NCBI GenBank assembly: GCA_910586775.1
Contig: CAJUJN010000070.1
Span: 1-21,910 of the forward strand
DNA: 21,910 nt
Direction of reading: 5' to 3'
Source of the DNA: an uncultured Acetatifactor sp.
GTDB lineage: Bacteria; Bacillota; Clostridia; Lachnospirales; Lachnospiraceae
Part shown: positions 14,099-21,910 of the stretch, in pieces
How the letters are laid out: each line of letters opens with the position of its first letter
Position numbering within the stretch: the stretch's first letter is position 1
Program-made: the position numbers and the translations under genes
Notes under the pieces: generated by a model
The model's database searches: none
What the model was told of the DNA's origin: nothing
The model's input: the letters and a program-made list of their open reading frames with translations, nothing else

Positions 14099-15159
14099 AA
14101 GAAAGGAACCAAAAGATCATAGATGCGGTTATGACAAAGGCAGACAGGGTGTGTCCGGGTTCCCTGGCATTGATCGGCATAAACGGTTCCTTTATGACAG
14201 GAGATTATTACGAAAAATCAGATTTGGACCTGCTGATTGTGATCCGTGATGACAGAGGATGGCAGTTGGGACGCGCCTTTATACAGGACGATTTGCAGGT
14301 GGGCCATGACATCTATTGCACCACATGGGAAAGACTGCAGCGCGATGCCGGATATGAACATCCCCATATTTCCAAGCTTATGGACGCTGAAATCGTTTAC
14401 TGCGCAGAGGAGAAAGAGAAAGAAAAACTGGAACAACTGCGGAAAACGGCAGGGGATATTTTGGATGCGCCCTTTTCGGAACCGGATTATGCCAAAGCGG
14501 AAAATCAGTTAAAAGAGGCGGAGCACGGCTACACGGCGGCCATGATTTCGGAGAACAGATCTGATGTGCTCAACGGGGCGGGCAGAGCCATTTACTATAT
14601 TGAAAATGCAATTGCAATGTTAAATAAGCAGTATTTTCACTATGGGGTAAAACGCACCTATGAGGAGCTGCAGGCAATGCGGGACAGACCGGAAAACCTG
14701 TGCGAATTGATAGAAAATGTGATTTCGGCGGACTCTGTTCCGGCTGTAAAAGAAGGGCTGTCTGCCCTGATGAGAGAGACAACGGCTGTGTTTTATCAGG
14801 TGAAAGAAACGCTTGCCATGCAGAAGAAAACGCCAGGAAAAGAGGAGCTGACTGGCACCTACGAAGAGATGTATTCCAACTGGCGGAACAAGATGCACGC
14901 GGCGGCAGAAACCGGAAACAGGCACCTGGCCTTTATGAGCCTGATCAGCGCAGGAGCCATGTTTGAGGAACTGGAAAGCGAAGTAAAGATTAACCGATAT
15001 GATGTGTTGGGCGGGTATGAACCCCAGGATTTGCACACCACGGCAATGTCCTATGACAGGGTATTAAAGGAATACCGGAAGGAGTACCAGAAAGCAGGAC
15101 TTGAGGTAACTCATTATGCGGATATCGATGCATTTGTGTTGGATTTCCTCGGGAACTGA
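14089..15159 (+). CDS. Nucleotidyltransferase-domain protein
   Basis: 356-aa protein with a minimal nucleotidyltransferase domain: G33-S34 in the glycine-serine motif, then S-D45-L-D47-L-L-I-V, the metal-binding DxD. Residues 60-110 complete the fold; the rest (about 120-356) is a helical domain of the kind found in aminoglycoside-nucleotidyltransferase-like or HEPN-associated proteins, with no second catalytic motif seen. An ATG 24 bp earlier is in frame, but the start at 14089 sits closer to GGAGG/GGAAGG and overlaps the Hsp70 stop by 10 bp, so the two are probably translationally coupled. The substrate is unknown. Confidence 0.75.
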   Translation: MDLKERNQKIIDAVMTKADRVCPGSLALIGINGSFMTGDYYEKSDLDLLIVIRDDRGWQLGRAFIQDDLQVGHDIYCTTWERLQRDAGYEHPHISKLMDAEIVYCAEEKEKEKLEQLRKTAGDILDAPFSEPDYAKAENQLKEAEHGYTAAMISENRSDVLNGAGRAIYYIENAIAMLNKQYFHYGVKRTYEELQAMRDRPENLCELIENVISADSVPAVKEGLSALMRETTAVFYQVKETLAMQKKTPGKEELTGTYEEMYSNWRNKMHAAAETGNRHLAFMSLISAGAMFEELESEVKINRYDVLGGYEPQDLHTTAMSYDRVLKEYRKEYQKAGLEVTHYADIDAFVLDFLGN

Positions 15160-15307
15160 AGCGCCTCTGCAGGCAATCTGAATCGCTTTTGCAGGCAGAA
15201 AGTCTTATGTGAATTCGGGGGAGTTCAGGTCTTTTGGGATTGGCGCGGCACGAAATGCGGAGCAATCCATGGCATCAATAAAATGAGCGTTGTAAAGGAG
15301 AAAAGAT

Positions 15308-15661
15308 ATGCAGGGTTTATTGCTTTTAAACTTCATTGTACCATTTGTCATGATTTTAGTGGGATATCTCATTAAGAAACATCCGGAATGGGATATGGAG
15401 TCACAGAATGGATATAACACACCCACTTCGCGGAAATCCCAGGCCCATTGGGACTATGCACAGAGCATTGCGCCGGACATTTTCATCTCTCTGGGGAAAA
15501 AACTGTGCGTTATGGAGATGATTCTAAGCGGAATTCTGTTTTTGCTTCATACTTCCATCCAGGTTGCGGTCAATGTGGGAATCTGTGTGGGAGTCGGCGT
15601 TCTGCTTTACGGATTTTTTAAGACCGAGTCGGAAATCCAGAAAAAGTTTTCGGAGAGTTGA
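15308..15661 (+). CDS. SdpI family membrane protein
   Basis: 117 aa with one hydrophobic segment at about 4-23 and two more at about 72-106. Between them is the SdpI signature: GYNTPTSRKSQAHWDYAQ at about 40-57 (the G-Y-R/N-T-x-x-S ... W-x-x-A-x pattern). In B. subtilis SdpI is the membrane immunity protein against the SdpC toxin and also sequesters the SdpR repressor; many short homologues occur without sdpC, as here. The ribosome site AAAGGAG is 7-8 nt upstream. The 148-bp gap before it shows no gene. Confidence 0.8.
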   Translation: MQGLLLLNFIVPFVMILVGYLIKKHPEWDMESQNGYNTPTSRKSQAHWDYAQSIAPDIFISLGKKLCVMEMILSGILFLLHTSIQVAVNVGICVGVGVLLYGFFKTESEIQKKFSES

Positions 15662-15758
15662 AGGCCCTCCTGGAAGGGGTATCCGGGATAAACGAGCTTA
15701 CCGGTACGCTGCTGCAACAGGCACATATTTTTCAGGATGGGAATTTGGAGGAGTATTT

Positions 15759-16193
15759 ATGCGGAATTACGAAATCGAAGATAATATGTATCGGAAAGCG
15801 GTAGAACAGATAGAAAAAAGGTATCCTGCCGGTTGGGGCGGCGCGGGTGTGGTTCACACGTCCCAGGGGAATGATTATACAAGCGTCTCCATTGAAACCG
15901 CGAATGCATCTGCAGTCGTATGTATTGAATTGGGAGCGATGCTTGAAGCCCACAAATACAATGAAAAAGTAACCCATTGCATGTGCCTTGTCCGGGATGA
16001 TGAAAATTCCCCGTACAGGGTATTAACACCCTGCGGCATTTGTCAGGAGAGAATGCGATATTGGGGGGAAGAGGTACAGGTGGCTGTCACAACGGAGGAG
16101 AATCAAATCAAATTTGTAGAATTAAGGGAATTACAGCCATACCATTGGACCAAAGCCTACCCCGCTGACGAAGTGGAACACTGGGAAGAATAG
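15759..16193 (+). CDS. Cytidine-deaminase-like enzyme
   Basis: 144 aa, near the size of small Cdd/blasticidin-S deaminase enzymes (~130 aa). The zinc site is visible as C55-I-E57 (CxE in place of HxE; Cys as first ligand is typical of Cdd and blasticidin deaminase) and P91-C92-G-I-C95 in TPCGICQERM. E57 would be the proton shuttle. It could be a nucleoside deaminase or a drug-modifying deaminase; the unusual middle strand CMCLVRDDENSPYRV does not decide. The frame is open further upstream, but ATG at 15759 has GGAGGA 6 nt before it and matches the family start. Confidence 0.8.
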   Translation: MRNYEIEDNMYRKAVEQIEKRYPAGWGGAGVVHTSQGNDYTSVSIETANASAVVCIELGAMLEAHKYNEKVTHCMCLVRDDENSPYRVLTPCGICQERMRYWGEEVQVAVTTEENQIKFVELRELQPYHWTKAYPADEVEHWEE

Positions 16194-16267
16194 GGTGGGA
16201 ATATTTTTCTGAAAATATGTATTACGGACATCAGAAAACCGCAATTTTAAGCAGGAGGATTCATAAG

Positions 16268-16828
16268 ATGGCATTATTCTATCTTGTCAGGCATGGGGAA
16301 GCAAATTATGATTATATGTTTGAAAATGGATTTTGGGGATTTGGCAGGGATTTTGCTCCTTTATCCGAAAAAGGAAGACAACAGGCAGAAATAACAGCCA
16401 AAGATGCCCGGCTTAAAAAGGCAGAACTTATCGTATCTTCTCCTTACACAAGAGCATTGCAGACAGCTCAAATTATTTCAGGAGAAACAGGGATACGAGT
16501 CGAAGTGGATATCGATTTGCATGAATGGATACCTGATGAGTACAATCAATATGAAACTTCTGAAGAAAGCTTTGCATTTGCCAGAGAATTTACGAAATTT
16601 AAGGGTGAATATCCGCCAGGGAAAAAATGCAGATGGGAATCCCTTAGCCATATGCGAAAAAGAATGATACGCGTGGCCGATAAATATTCAGATTATGATA
16701 AGGTTATTTTTGTTGGACATGGGATGGTTTTCAGGTGTTTGACCTATATTGGAAAAATGAATCCTGCTGAAATAATTGAGTGTACCTATCAGAAAGGACA
16801 GGCAGTATGTGAATATTCGTTTACATAA
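16268..16828 (+). CDS. Histidine phosphatase family protein (phosphoglycerate-mutase-like)
   Basis: 186 aa. The phosphoacceptor motif LVRHGEA has H9 as nucleophile with R8; SSPYTRALQTA supplies R62; the second catalytic His is H151 in VGHGMVFR. Such proteins dephosphorylate small metabolites; too short and divergent to be called glycolytic Gpm. The start at 16268 is chosen over an in-frame upstream codon because AGGAGG lies 9 nt before it and the RHG motif sits at the usual distance from the N-terminus. It is AT-richer than the flanking genes, which may point to separate acquisition. Confidence 0.85.
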   Translation: MALFYLVRHGEANYDYMFENGFWGFGRDFAPLSEKGRQQAEITAKDARLKKAELIVSSPYTRALQTAQIISGETGIRVEVDIDLHEWIPDEYNQYETSEESFAFAREFTKFKGEYPPGKKCRWESLSHMRKRMIRVADKYSDYDKVIFVGHGMVFRCLTYIGKMNPAEIIECTYQKGQAVCEYSFT

Positions 16829-16939
16829 AGAGTTAAGCTCTGACGACAGCAGGAACACTTTTCCGAAAGGATATTGAACGAACGGATGGTGGCTGCCCTG
16901 TCAGGAGCACAGGGAAAAAGAGAGACGAGGTGAAATGGA

Positions 16940-17863
16940 TTGAAGAAAATATCCCTGGAAGAATTTTTGAGATTAAGAAAACTGGTTTACCGCAATGCCA
17001 GGCCCCTTGACTATACGAAATGGAATTTCCTCTTTGAAAACGGCAGCTGCGACGGATTCCTGCAGGTATTGGCCAGTTATCAAAATGAGGATGGAGGATT
17101 TGGGCATAACCTGGAGTGCAACAACTGGAATCCCAATTCCTCGCCCTATACGGTGTGCATTGCATTGGATGAATTGGACGCGGCAGGTAAGCGGGAAAGC
17201 GTCATAAAGAGCAAAATCATTGCGGGTATCCTCAAATATGTCAGTTCCGAAGCTTATTTATTGGAAGACGGATGGGTGGGAATGCAGGGAATTCCCGGAA
17301 ACAATGACTTTGCGCATATGCCGTGGTTTCATTTTGATTCCGAAAAGGCAGCCCGGGCCGATATCGGAGTGACCAAGCGGCTTGCGGACTTTATCCTCCA
17401 ATACGGGGACAGGGACAGCCGCATCTACCGAAAGGCAGAGGGGCTGAAGGCGCGGTATGGGCAATGCGGGCAGGTGCTTCTCCATGGCTACCCGGATTAC
17501 GATCCGATAGCGCTGAACATCGAAAACTATGACCCTGCAGTTTATCCGGCCTGGCTGCCCCTGCCGGTGTATTTTGTGAATTCTCCGGAGAGCAGCTTCT
17601 ATCCGGCGTGCAGAGACACCGTGGAGCGGAATCTGGACACAATCATTGACACGCTGCTTGGCACACAAGAGTTTTCGTTCCCTTCGGACCGGGAACTGGC
17701 GGCATTTGAGCAAAGCAATCCTCATCCGGACGGGGGCCGATGGTGTGTGGCAGAACAGACCATTGGAAATTATTATTGGGGAAGTCATTTTATCATACGG
17801 GATTTGGACATACTGGGGAAGTTCGGCAGACTGGATTTTGAATTGCCTGTGATCAGGGAATGA
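16940..17863 (+). CDS. Alpha/alpha-toroid (prenyltransferase/terpene-cyclase-like) protein
   Basis: 307 aa beginning with TTG at 16940, supported by GAGGTGA 6-7 nt upstream; the nearby ATG is out of frame and stops at once. Residues 48-59 are QNEDGGFGHNLE, the Q-N-x-D-G-G-F-G repeat motif of alpha/alpha toroids, and a second DGGRW occurs near residue 264. Proteins of this type are annotated as prenyltransferase-like, but no DDxD cyclase motif or zinc site for prenyl transfer is visible, so catalysis is not shown. It ends ATGA-style against the next gene, implying co-transcription with the J-like protein. Confidence 0.65.
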   Translation: MKKISLEEFLRLRKLVYRNARPLDYTKWNFLFENGSCDGFLQVLASYQNEDGGFGHNLECNNWNPNSSPYTVCIALDELDAAGKRESVIKSKIIAGILKYVSSEAYLLEDGWVGMQGIPGNNDFAHMPWFHFDSEKAARADIGVTKRLADFILQYGDRDSRIYRKAEGLKARYGQCGQVLLHGYPDYDPIALNIENYDPAVYPAWLPLPVYFVNSPESSFYPACRDTVERNLDTIIDTLLGTQEFSFPSDRELAAFEQSNPHPDGGRWCVAEQTIGNYYWGSHFIIRDLDILGKFGRLDFELPVIRE

Positions 17864-17880
17864 AGGAAGGGACAGAAGAC

Positions 17881-20800
17881 ATGAACGATATATGGAGCAT
17901 ATTGGAAATAAAGGCCACAGACGATAAAAAAGCCATTCGAAAAGCCTTTGCGGCACAGTCCAGGCTTCACCATCCGGAGGAAGAACCGGAATATTTTGCG
18001 GCGCTGAACCAGGCCTACAAAGCGGCCCTTGACTATGCTGCAGGAGGAGAAAATGCCGCTGTTCCCACAGACAATTCCGCTGATGACAGCAGGTCTGCCT
18101 TGGACAAAAACAGCACATTTGTACCTGTGGGATTCAATGGAAAGACAGGCAAAGAGAAGAAAGAAATTCTTCTGGAAAAGGCACAAGAAAAAGCGGAAAA
18201 TCAAATACAAAACAACGGAAAAATGAATGAGACGCCGGAGGAAAATGAGGACAAAAAACAGGGTGAGGGAACCCTCTCTTTACTGGACCGCCTTGACCAG
18301 GCAGCGGAACAGGCTGTAAAAAGAAGCAGGGAGACAGGCGCCCTTCGGGATTTCATTGCCCTTTTTGAGAATCCAAAACAGGCCAGGCAGGCGGATACCT
18401 GGAAACGTTTTTTCCTGTCAGAAGCTTTTCTGCAGGAGCAGTTCTCGGAGGAATTTGCAAAAGGCCTGCTTGCCTATTTAGCAGAACAGACTCTCTGCCC
18501 GGGGGATAATCTTCCCATGTACTTTCTGCAGGAACTGGCGGTGGCATATGCTTTTATTCCCCATTTTGCAGGCGAAGAATACTTTGACGGCCTGAAATAT
18601 CCCAAGGAATGGTACAAGGTTTCCGTGGAAAATACCTTTCCCGCCAGAAGAGTTGCCGCCGAAATTTTTAACCGACAGGGGCGGGACTGTGACCTGAAAT
18701 CCATGACAAACCACATTCTCCGGCAGCCCGGCAACAAGGTACGCCACAATGCTTTTTCCGACTATCTGACAATGAAGGAGATGAACAGGGACGGACGGCT
18801 TACGGACCGGGAGAAAGAAACCTGGCAGCATGTTTTGGGGGCCTGTCAGCCTTATTATCTGTATGAGCGCAACGGCAAGAAACCAGGAACCGCGGACTAC
18901 GAGTCCCGCAGCGAATCCGTAGTTAAGCTTTATGTGCAATGGCTGAAGGATGAGCAGCCCCCCAGGGAGGTGCTGTTGTTTCTCTATAAAAAACTAAACT
19001 TTAAAGACCTGGAGCGAAGCAGTACCAGGGGACTTTACAGCGCGCTGAAAGCAGAAGTTCTGCGCCTGTGTCCCCAGGCGGAAGAGACCTTGTTCGGAGA
19101 GGACGGCAAGGAGCAGCGTATTGTAAAGCTCTACAAAACCTATGTTTCCATCATCAATGCCAACCAGAACAATTACGACAAATTCATCTATGAAGAGACG
19201 CCGGAAATCAGGGATAGGGTCAATGCCTTTTTTGCGCTGCCCGATTGGGAGCAGCTAAAGGGAGAGAAGGCGCTGTTTGAGCGGATTTACGGCACCTCCA
19301 AAAGGATTGTAATGCCCCGGACGGCGGCGGAAATCCTGGTCAGGCACCTGACGGAAGGAGACTTTCCGGAGCCGGAACGGACGGAGTTGATTGAGAGCCT
19401 GCTGCGCTCCCTTTCCACGGAAAGAATGTGCCGGGAATTGGATTATCGCTGTGAAATAACCTTAAGCTCCAGGGATCTTGGGGACATCGGGGGCAATCCG
19501 GATTTCTGGCAGTATTTTCTCATGCGGGGCTTTGGTTTCCGCCATGGAAACGTCCGGGGAAACTGGGAAGAAGACTTTGTTTATGTGATGGACGGCCAGT
19601 GTTATCTGCCCGCCTACATCAATTATATTTATGCTCCGTCCCGGGAATGGCAGAGGTGTTTTACAGGCTTTGACCCGGAGAAGGAGGAGACAGGGGAGCC
19701 GGTGAGCCTGGTCTGTCCCATGCCAGGAAACAGGAGCCTTAGGGTGGAATTTCATTATCGTTATTGCCTGTACTTTGTGGACGGAATACAGGCGGACGGT
19801 CCTGTTCTGACCTTTTCCCAGTTGCAGGAATATGCGGAAAACCTGAATAAGCCCCAGGAATTTTTCTTTCTTCTGGCAGTCACCGCCATTGAGGATTCCA
19901 ACAGAGGCGCCGCCCGAAAGCTGATTGAAGACTGGCTGAAACGGATTCCCCTGCATTCGTTTCTCGTTCCCACAGTGGCAAGATTGTTGGCCGCCGACAA
20001 TGACCGCATCCCCGGCACAGTAACGGATTCCTGGGACCTGTCCCGCGGGGAGGGGCATGGAATCGGAAAAAACACAGAGTTTTCTGCCTTGTCAGATGGG
20101 GAAACAGGAGAAAAGATGCCCACGGAAAACACCGCACCGGAAACCGGAACACAGGACCGGGGGGCGGAAGAAGAGGGCGAAGAAGACAAGAGTACAGAAG
20201 ACAAGAGTGCACAAGACAAGAGTGCAGAAGATAAGAGCACAGAAGATAAGGTGGAGGCTGTCTTGTACAGCGAACAGGAACGGTTTTGCTTTCGGGCGGT
20301 TGTATCGAAAAAGGGATTCAGCATCTGGCGGCAGATGGATTACGGGTGGCAGGATATCATATTCCGCAGAGGGGAATTGGGCTGGCGGAAATGGGAAGAA
20401 TACACCTGGGAGGAATACAGGCTGTACTGTGAAACACAGAAGCAGATAGGGGAGAATGTATCAGAGAGCAAAGTCCCGGGGCGTGGTAATCTGGCAGAGA
20501 ATGCATCAGAGAGCAAAGGCCCGGAGAATGATATTCCGAAAGACAGCGGAGACGTCATGCCGCTTCCCATATCATGTTCTGCGCTGTCCACAGATAGCCC
20601 CCGGGGAAGGAAGGCAGCCGTCATAAATGCCCTGCAAAACCTGCGGCAGCCCAAGCCCAAGGTGCGCGCCTCATATTCCTTAGAGGGCATGGATATGGCA
20701 CAGAAAGCGGCAAAAATTCTGGAAGCAATGGGCTGCATTGAAAACATGGAGGGATACTGCGTTCTTCGGTACGGAGCGAAAAAGGAAAAGCGCCACGACA

Positions 20801-21852
20801 GGATATTCTATGGTGTGCGCGCCCCCTTTGGTTTTGAGCTGAAGGCCCATTCTCCGGTATATATGAGAAGCAGAGATTTCCTGATGTCGTCTTCTGATAC
20901 CAAGATAAAGGAACCCAAGATTCTGGTGGGGCGTTTCGGATGGGGCTTCAAATATTCGCCCCGTTCCGATTATGGTCCCATGTATGTCTACCAGGGGGAA
21001 AGCGGCAGATTCTATGCCTATGGCGCCATTCGCATGCACCGGGCGGACAGCCTGGAACAGCTGTTGGAGGACTTTTTCCGGCAGGAATGGGAGGGCGTCA
21101 CGGAGGTGGAGACATATGAAGGCTGTCTTACCGTGTCCCGGCTTGACCACAGACTGGAATACTGCTATACAGAGGAGGATATGCATCGGTCCATGGGCAG
21201 CCTGACGGACACTGCCGCGGATAAATTCACCCTGTTTGGTGGATATGGCATGTGGAAGGCGTTTGTCCGGTGGATGGATGAGCTGCTGAATCCGGGGCTG
21301 CCCGCCTGGGTGAACCTGATTGTGGTAGGCTTTGACTGGGAAAATGGCGGTGCCCTGACATTTACCGGTGTCCATGAAGAGGAAAAAAGGGCCCATAGGG
21401 CGGAGTTGCAGGAAAAAGCTGACATGGACTTTGAGGAATGGGCAGATGATGAGGATTGGGAGGATGATGAGGATTGGGTGGATGATGAGGACTGGGTGGA
21501 TGAGGACGAACCAAAGTCAGACGAACAGGACATGAAGGAATCGGAGTTGGATGAACTGTATAAGAACGAATCAGAAGAAGAACCCCATGAGAATGAACCA
21601 GATATGAATGAATCAGACATGGATGAATCAGACATGGATGCGCCGTACATAAATGAACCCGCAGAGCAGAACAGCGGCCTGCAGAACAATGTATATCTTC
21701 CCCAGGCGCCCCTGCTGATATGGGCCAGGGGGATGGACAGAATGGAGAGAGGGGAGTTCCTTGCCAATGCCATGCAGTGGTATGTGGACTGCGGCAGATT
21801 TGCCGAAAAGACAGGCGGCAGAAACATTAAGATAGCGGTAAACAGATTTTAA
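17881..21852 (+). CDS. Large J-domain-like protein with acidic repeats, probable HscC partner
   Basis: 1323 aa. Residues 3-50 resemble a J domain: IWSILEIKATDDKKAIRKAF, then H31-P-E33 in place of HPD, then EYFAALNQAYKAAL. Similar HPE J-like heads are, to my knowledge, common on HscC-linked proteins in Clostridia. A Lys/Glu-rich linker follows (about 90-140), then a long helical region to about 500, two mixed modules with WW/GYxxW-type segments (about 540-750 and 800-1180), and acidic repeats at about 768-790 and 1189-1255. No signal peptide or membrane segment is seen. The start at 17881 has GGAAGGG 9-10 nt upstream; an ATG at 17860 overlaps the previous stop (ATGA) and is the alternative. 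As J proteins deliver clients to Hsp70 and trigger its ATPase, pairing with the Hsp70 at 12341 is inferred. Confidence 0.7.
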   Translation: MNDIWSILEIKATDDKKAIRKAFAAQSRLHHPEEEPEYFAALNQAYKAALDYAAGGENAAVPTDNSADDSRSALDKNSTFVPVGFNGKTGKEKKEILLEKAQEKAENQIQNNGKMNETPEENEDKKQGEGTLSLLDRLDQAAEQAVKRSRETGALRDFIALFENPKQARQADTWKRFFLSEAFLQEQFSEEFAKGLLAYLAEQTLCPGDNLPMYFLQELAVAYAFIPHFAGEEYFDGLKYPKEWYKVSVENTFPARRVAAEIFNRQGRDCDLKSMTNHILRQPGNKVRHNAFSDYLTMKEMNRDGRLTDREKETWQHVLGACQPYYLYERNGKKPGTADYESRSESVVKLYVQWLKDEQPPREVLLFLYKKLNFKDLERSSTRGLYSALKAEVLRLCPQAEETLFGEDGKEQRIVKLYKTYVSIINANQNNYDKFIYEETPEIRDRVNAFFALPDWEQLKGEKALFERIYGTSKRIVMPRTAAEILVRHLTEGDFPEPERTELIESLLRSLSTERMCRELDYRCEITLSSRDLGDIGGNPDFWQYFLMRGFGFRHGNVRGNWEEDFVYVMDGQCYLPAYINYIYAPSREWQRCFTGFDPEKEETGEPVSLVCPMPGNRSLRVEFHYRYCLYFVDGIQADGPVLTFSQLQEYAENLNKPQEFFFLLAVTAIEDSNRGAARKLIEDWLKRIPLHSFLVPTVARLLAADNDRIPGTVTDSWDLSRGEGHGIGKNTEFSALSDGETGEKMPTENTAPETGTQDRGAEEEGEEDKSTEDKSAQDKSAEDKSTEDKVEAVLYSEQERFCFRAVVSKKGFSIWRQMDYGWQDIIFRRGELGWRKWEEYTWEEYRLYCETQKQIGENVSESKVPGRGNLAENASESKGPENDIPKDSGDVMPLPISCSALSTDSPRGRKAAVINALQNLRQPKPKVRASYSLEGMDMAQKAAKILEAMGCIENMEGYCVLRYGAKKEKRHDRIFYGVRAPFGFELKAHSPVYMRSRDFLMSSSDTKIKEPKILVGRFGWGFKYSPRSDYGPMYVYQGESGRFYAYGAIRMHRADSLEQLLEDFFRQEWEGVTEVETYEGCLTVSRLDHRLEYCYTEEDMHRSMGSLTDTAADKFTLFGGYGMWKAFVRWMDELLNPGLPAWVNLIVVGFDWENGGALTFTGVHEEEKRAHRAELQEKADMDFEEWADDEDWEDDEDWVDDEDWVDEDEPKSDEQDMKESELDELYKNESEEEPHENEPDMNESDMDESDMDAPYINEPAEQNSGLQNNVYLPQAPLLIWARGMDRMERGEFLANAMQWYVDCGRFAEKTGGRNIKIAVNRF
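20182..20250 (+). repeat. 15-bp in-frame tandem repeat in the J-like gene
   Basis: Four full units and a 9-bp partial of GAAGACAAGAGTGCA type, encoding EDKSA/EDKST. Unit starts are 20182, 20197, 20212, 20227 and 20242. Confidence 0.9.
21445..21510 (+). repeat. 18-bp in-frame tandem repeat in the J-like gene
   Basis: Three units of GATGATGAGGATTGGGTG (starts 21445, 21463, 21481) plus a partial fourth encode DDEDWV hexapeptides. A shorter 15-bp pair (GAATCAGACATGGAT) follows at 21610-21639. Confidence 0.9.
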
Positions 21853-21910
21853 TAGTGTTTCATAGCGCGGACCTCCGGCCGCAACCCAAAATAAAATAGA
21901 GCCAAAACTC

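Noticed and set aside
15564..15758. N-terminal extension of the deaminase frame
   Set aside because: It is a shadow of the SdpI-like gene and the gap; the ATG at 15759 has the ribosome site and fits the family start.
21870..21886. GC-rich stem after the J-like gene as terminator
   Set aside because: Only a four-pair stem is available and no T-run follows within the window.

Overview
The window looks like a chromosomal stretch from a low-to-mid GC Clostridia, most likely a Lachnospiraceae gut commensal. This is inferred from AGGAGG-type ribosome sites, a valS T-box leader, an SdpI-like gene, two Rpn-type nuclease genes and the protein style; no rRNA or marker gene is present to confirm it. 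No tRNA, rRNA, CRISPR array or intact insertion sequence was found.

Layout. Positions 1-2000 hold a class I methyltransferase whose reading frame is cut at its 5' end, a gap with a 24-bp direct repeat, and a minus-strand XRE-type regulator. Positions 2089-5505 form a plus-strand unit: a promoter, six 37-bp tandem units, a beta-lactamase-fold serine hydrolase with an internal 33-bp repeat, and an AlkX/YcaQ-like winged-helix glycosylase gene interrupted by one in-frame UGA. Positions 5571-11749 are bracketed by two copies of a roughly 1.1-1.25 kb segment. Each copy has its own promoter, a leader dyad and an Rpn-family PD-(D/E)XK nuclease gene on the minus strand. Between the copies lie an arm-less valyl-tRNA synthetase with a complete T-box leader (minus) and a GNAT acetyltransferase (plus).

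From 12117 to the end everything is on the plus strand: a promoter that shares 20 identical bases with the one at 2089, a possible 27-aa leader ORF, an HscC-type Hsp70, a nucleotidyltransferase-domain protein overlapping it, an SdpI-family membrane protein, a CxE/PCxxC cytidine-deaminase-like enzyme, a histidine phosphatase, an alpha/alpha-toroid-like protein, and a 1323-aa protein with an N-terminal J-like domain (HPE in place of HPD) and acidic repeat tracts.

How the parts fit. The Hsp70 and the large J-like protein are the most likely functional pair, as HscC has dedicated J partners in E. coli; the five genes between them are small enzymes with no obvious shared pathway. The two Rpn genes are about 94% identical until near residue 247 and then have different tails. 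Each has a strong internal ribosome site and ATG that would make a separate 64-68 aa C-terminal protein, matching the long/short toxin-blocker arrangement known for E. coli Rpn. This is the best candidate for an interesting system here.
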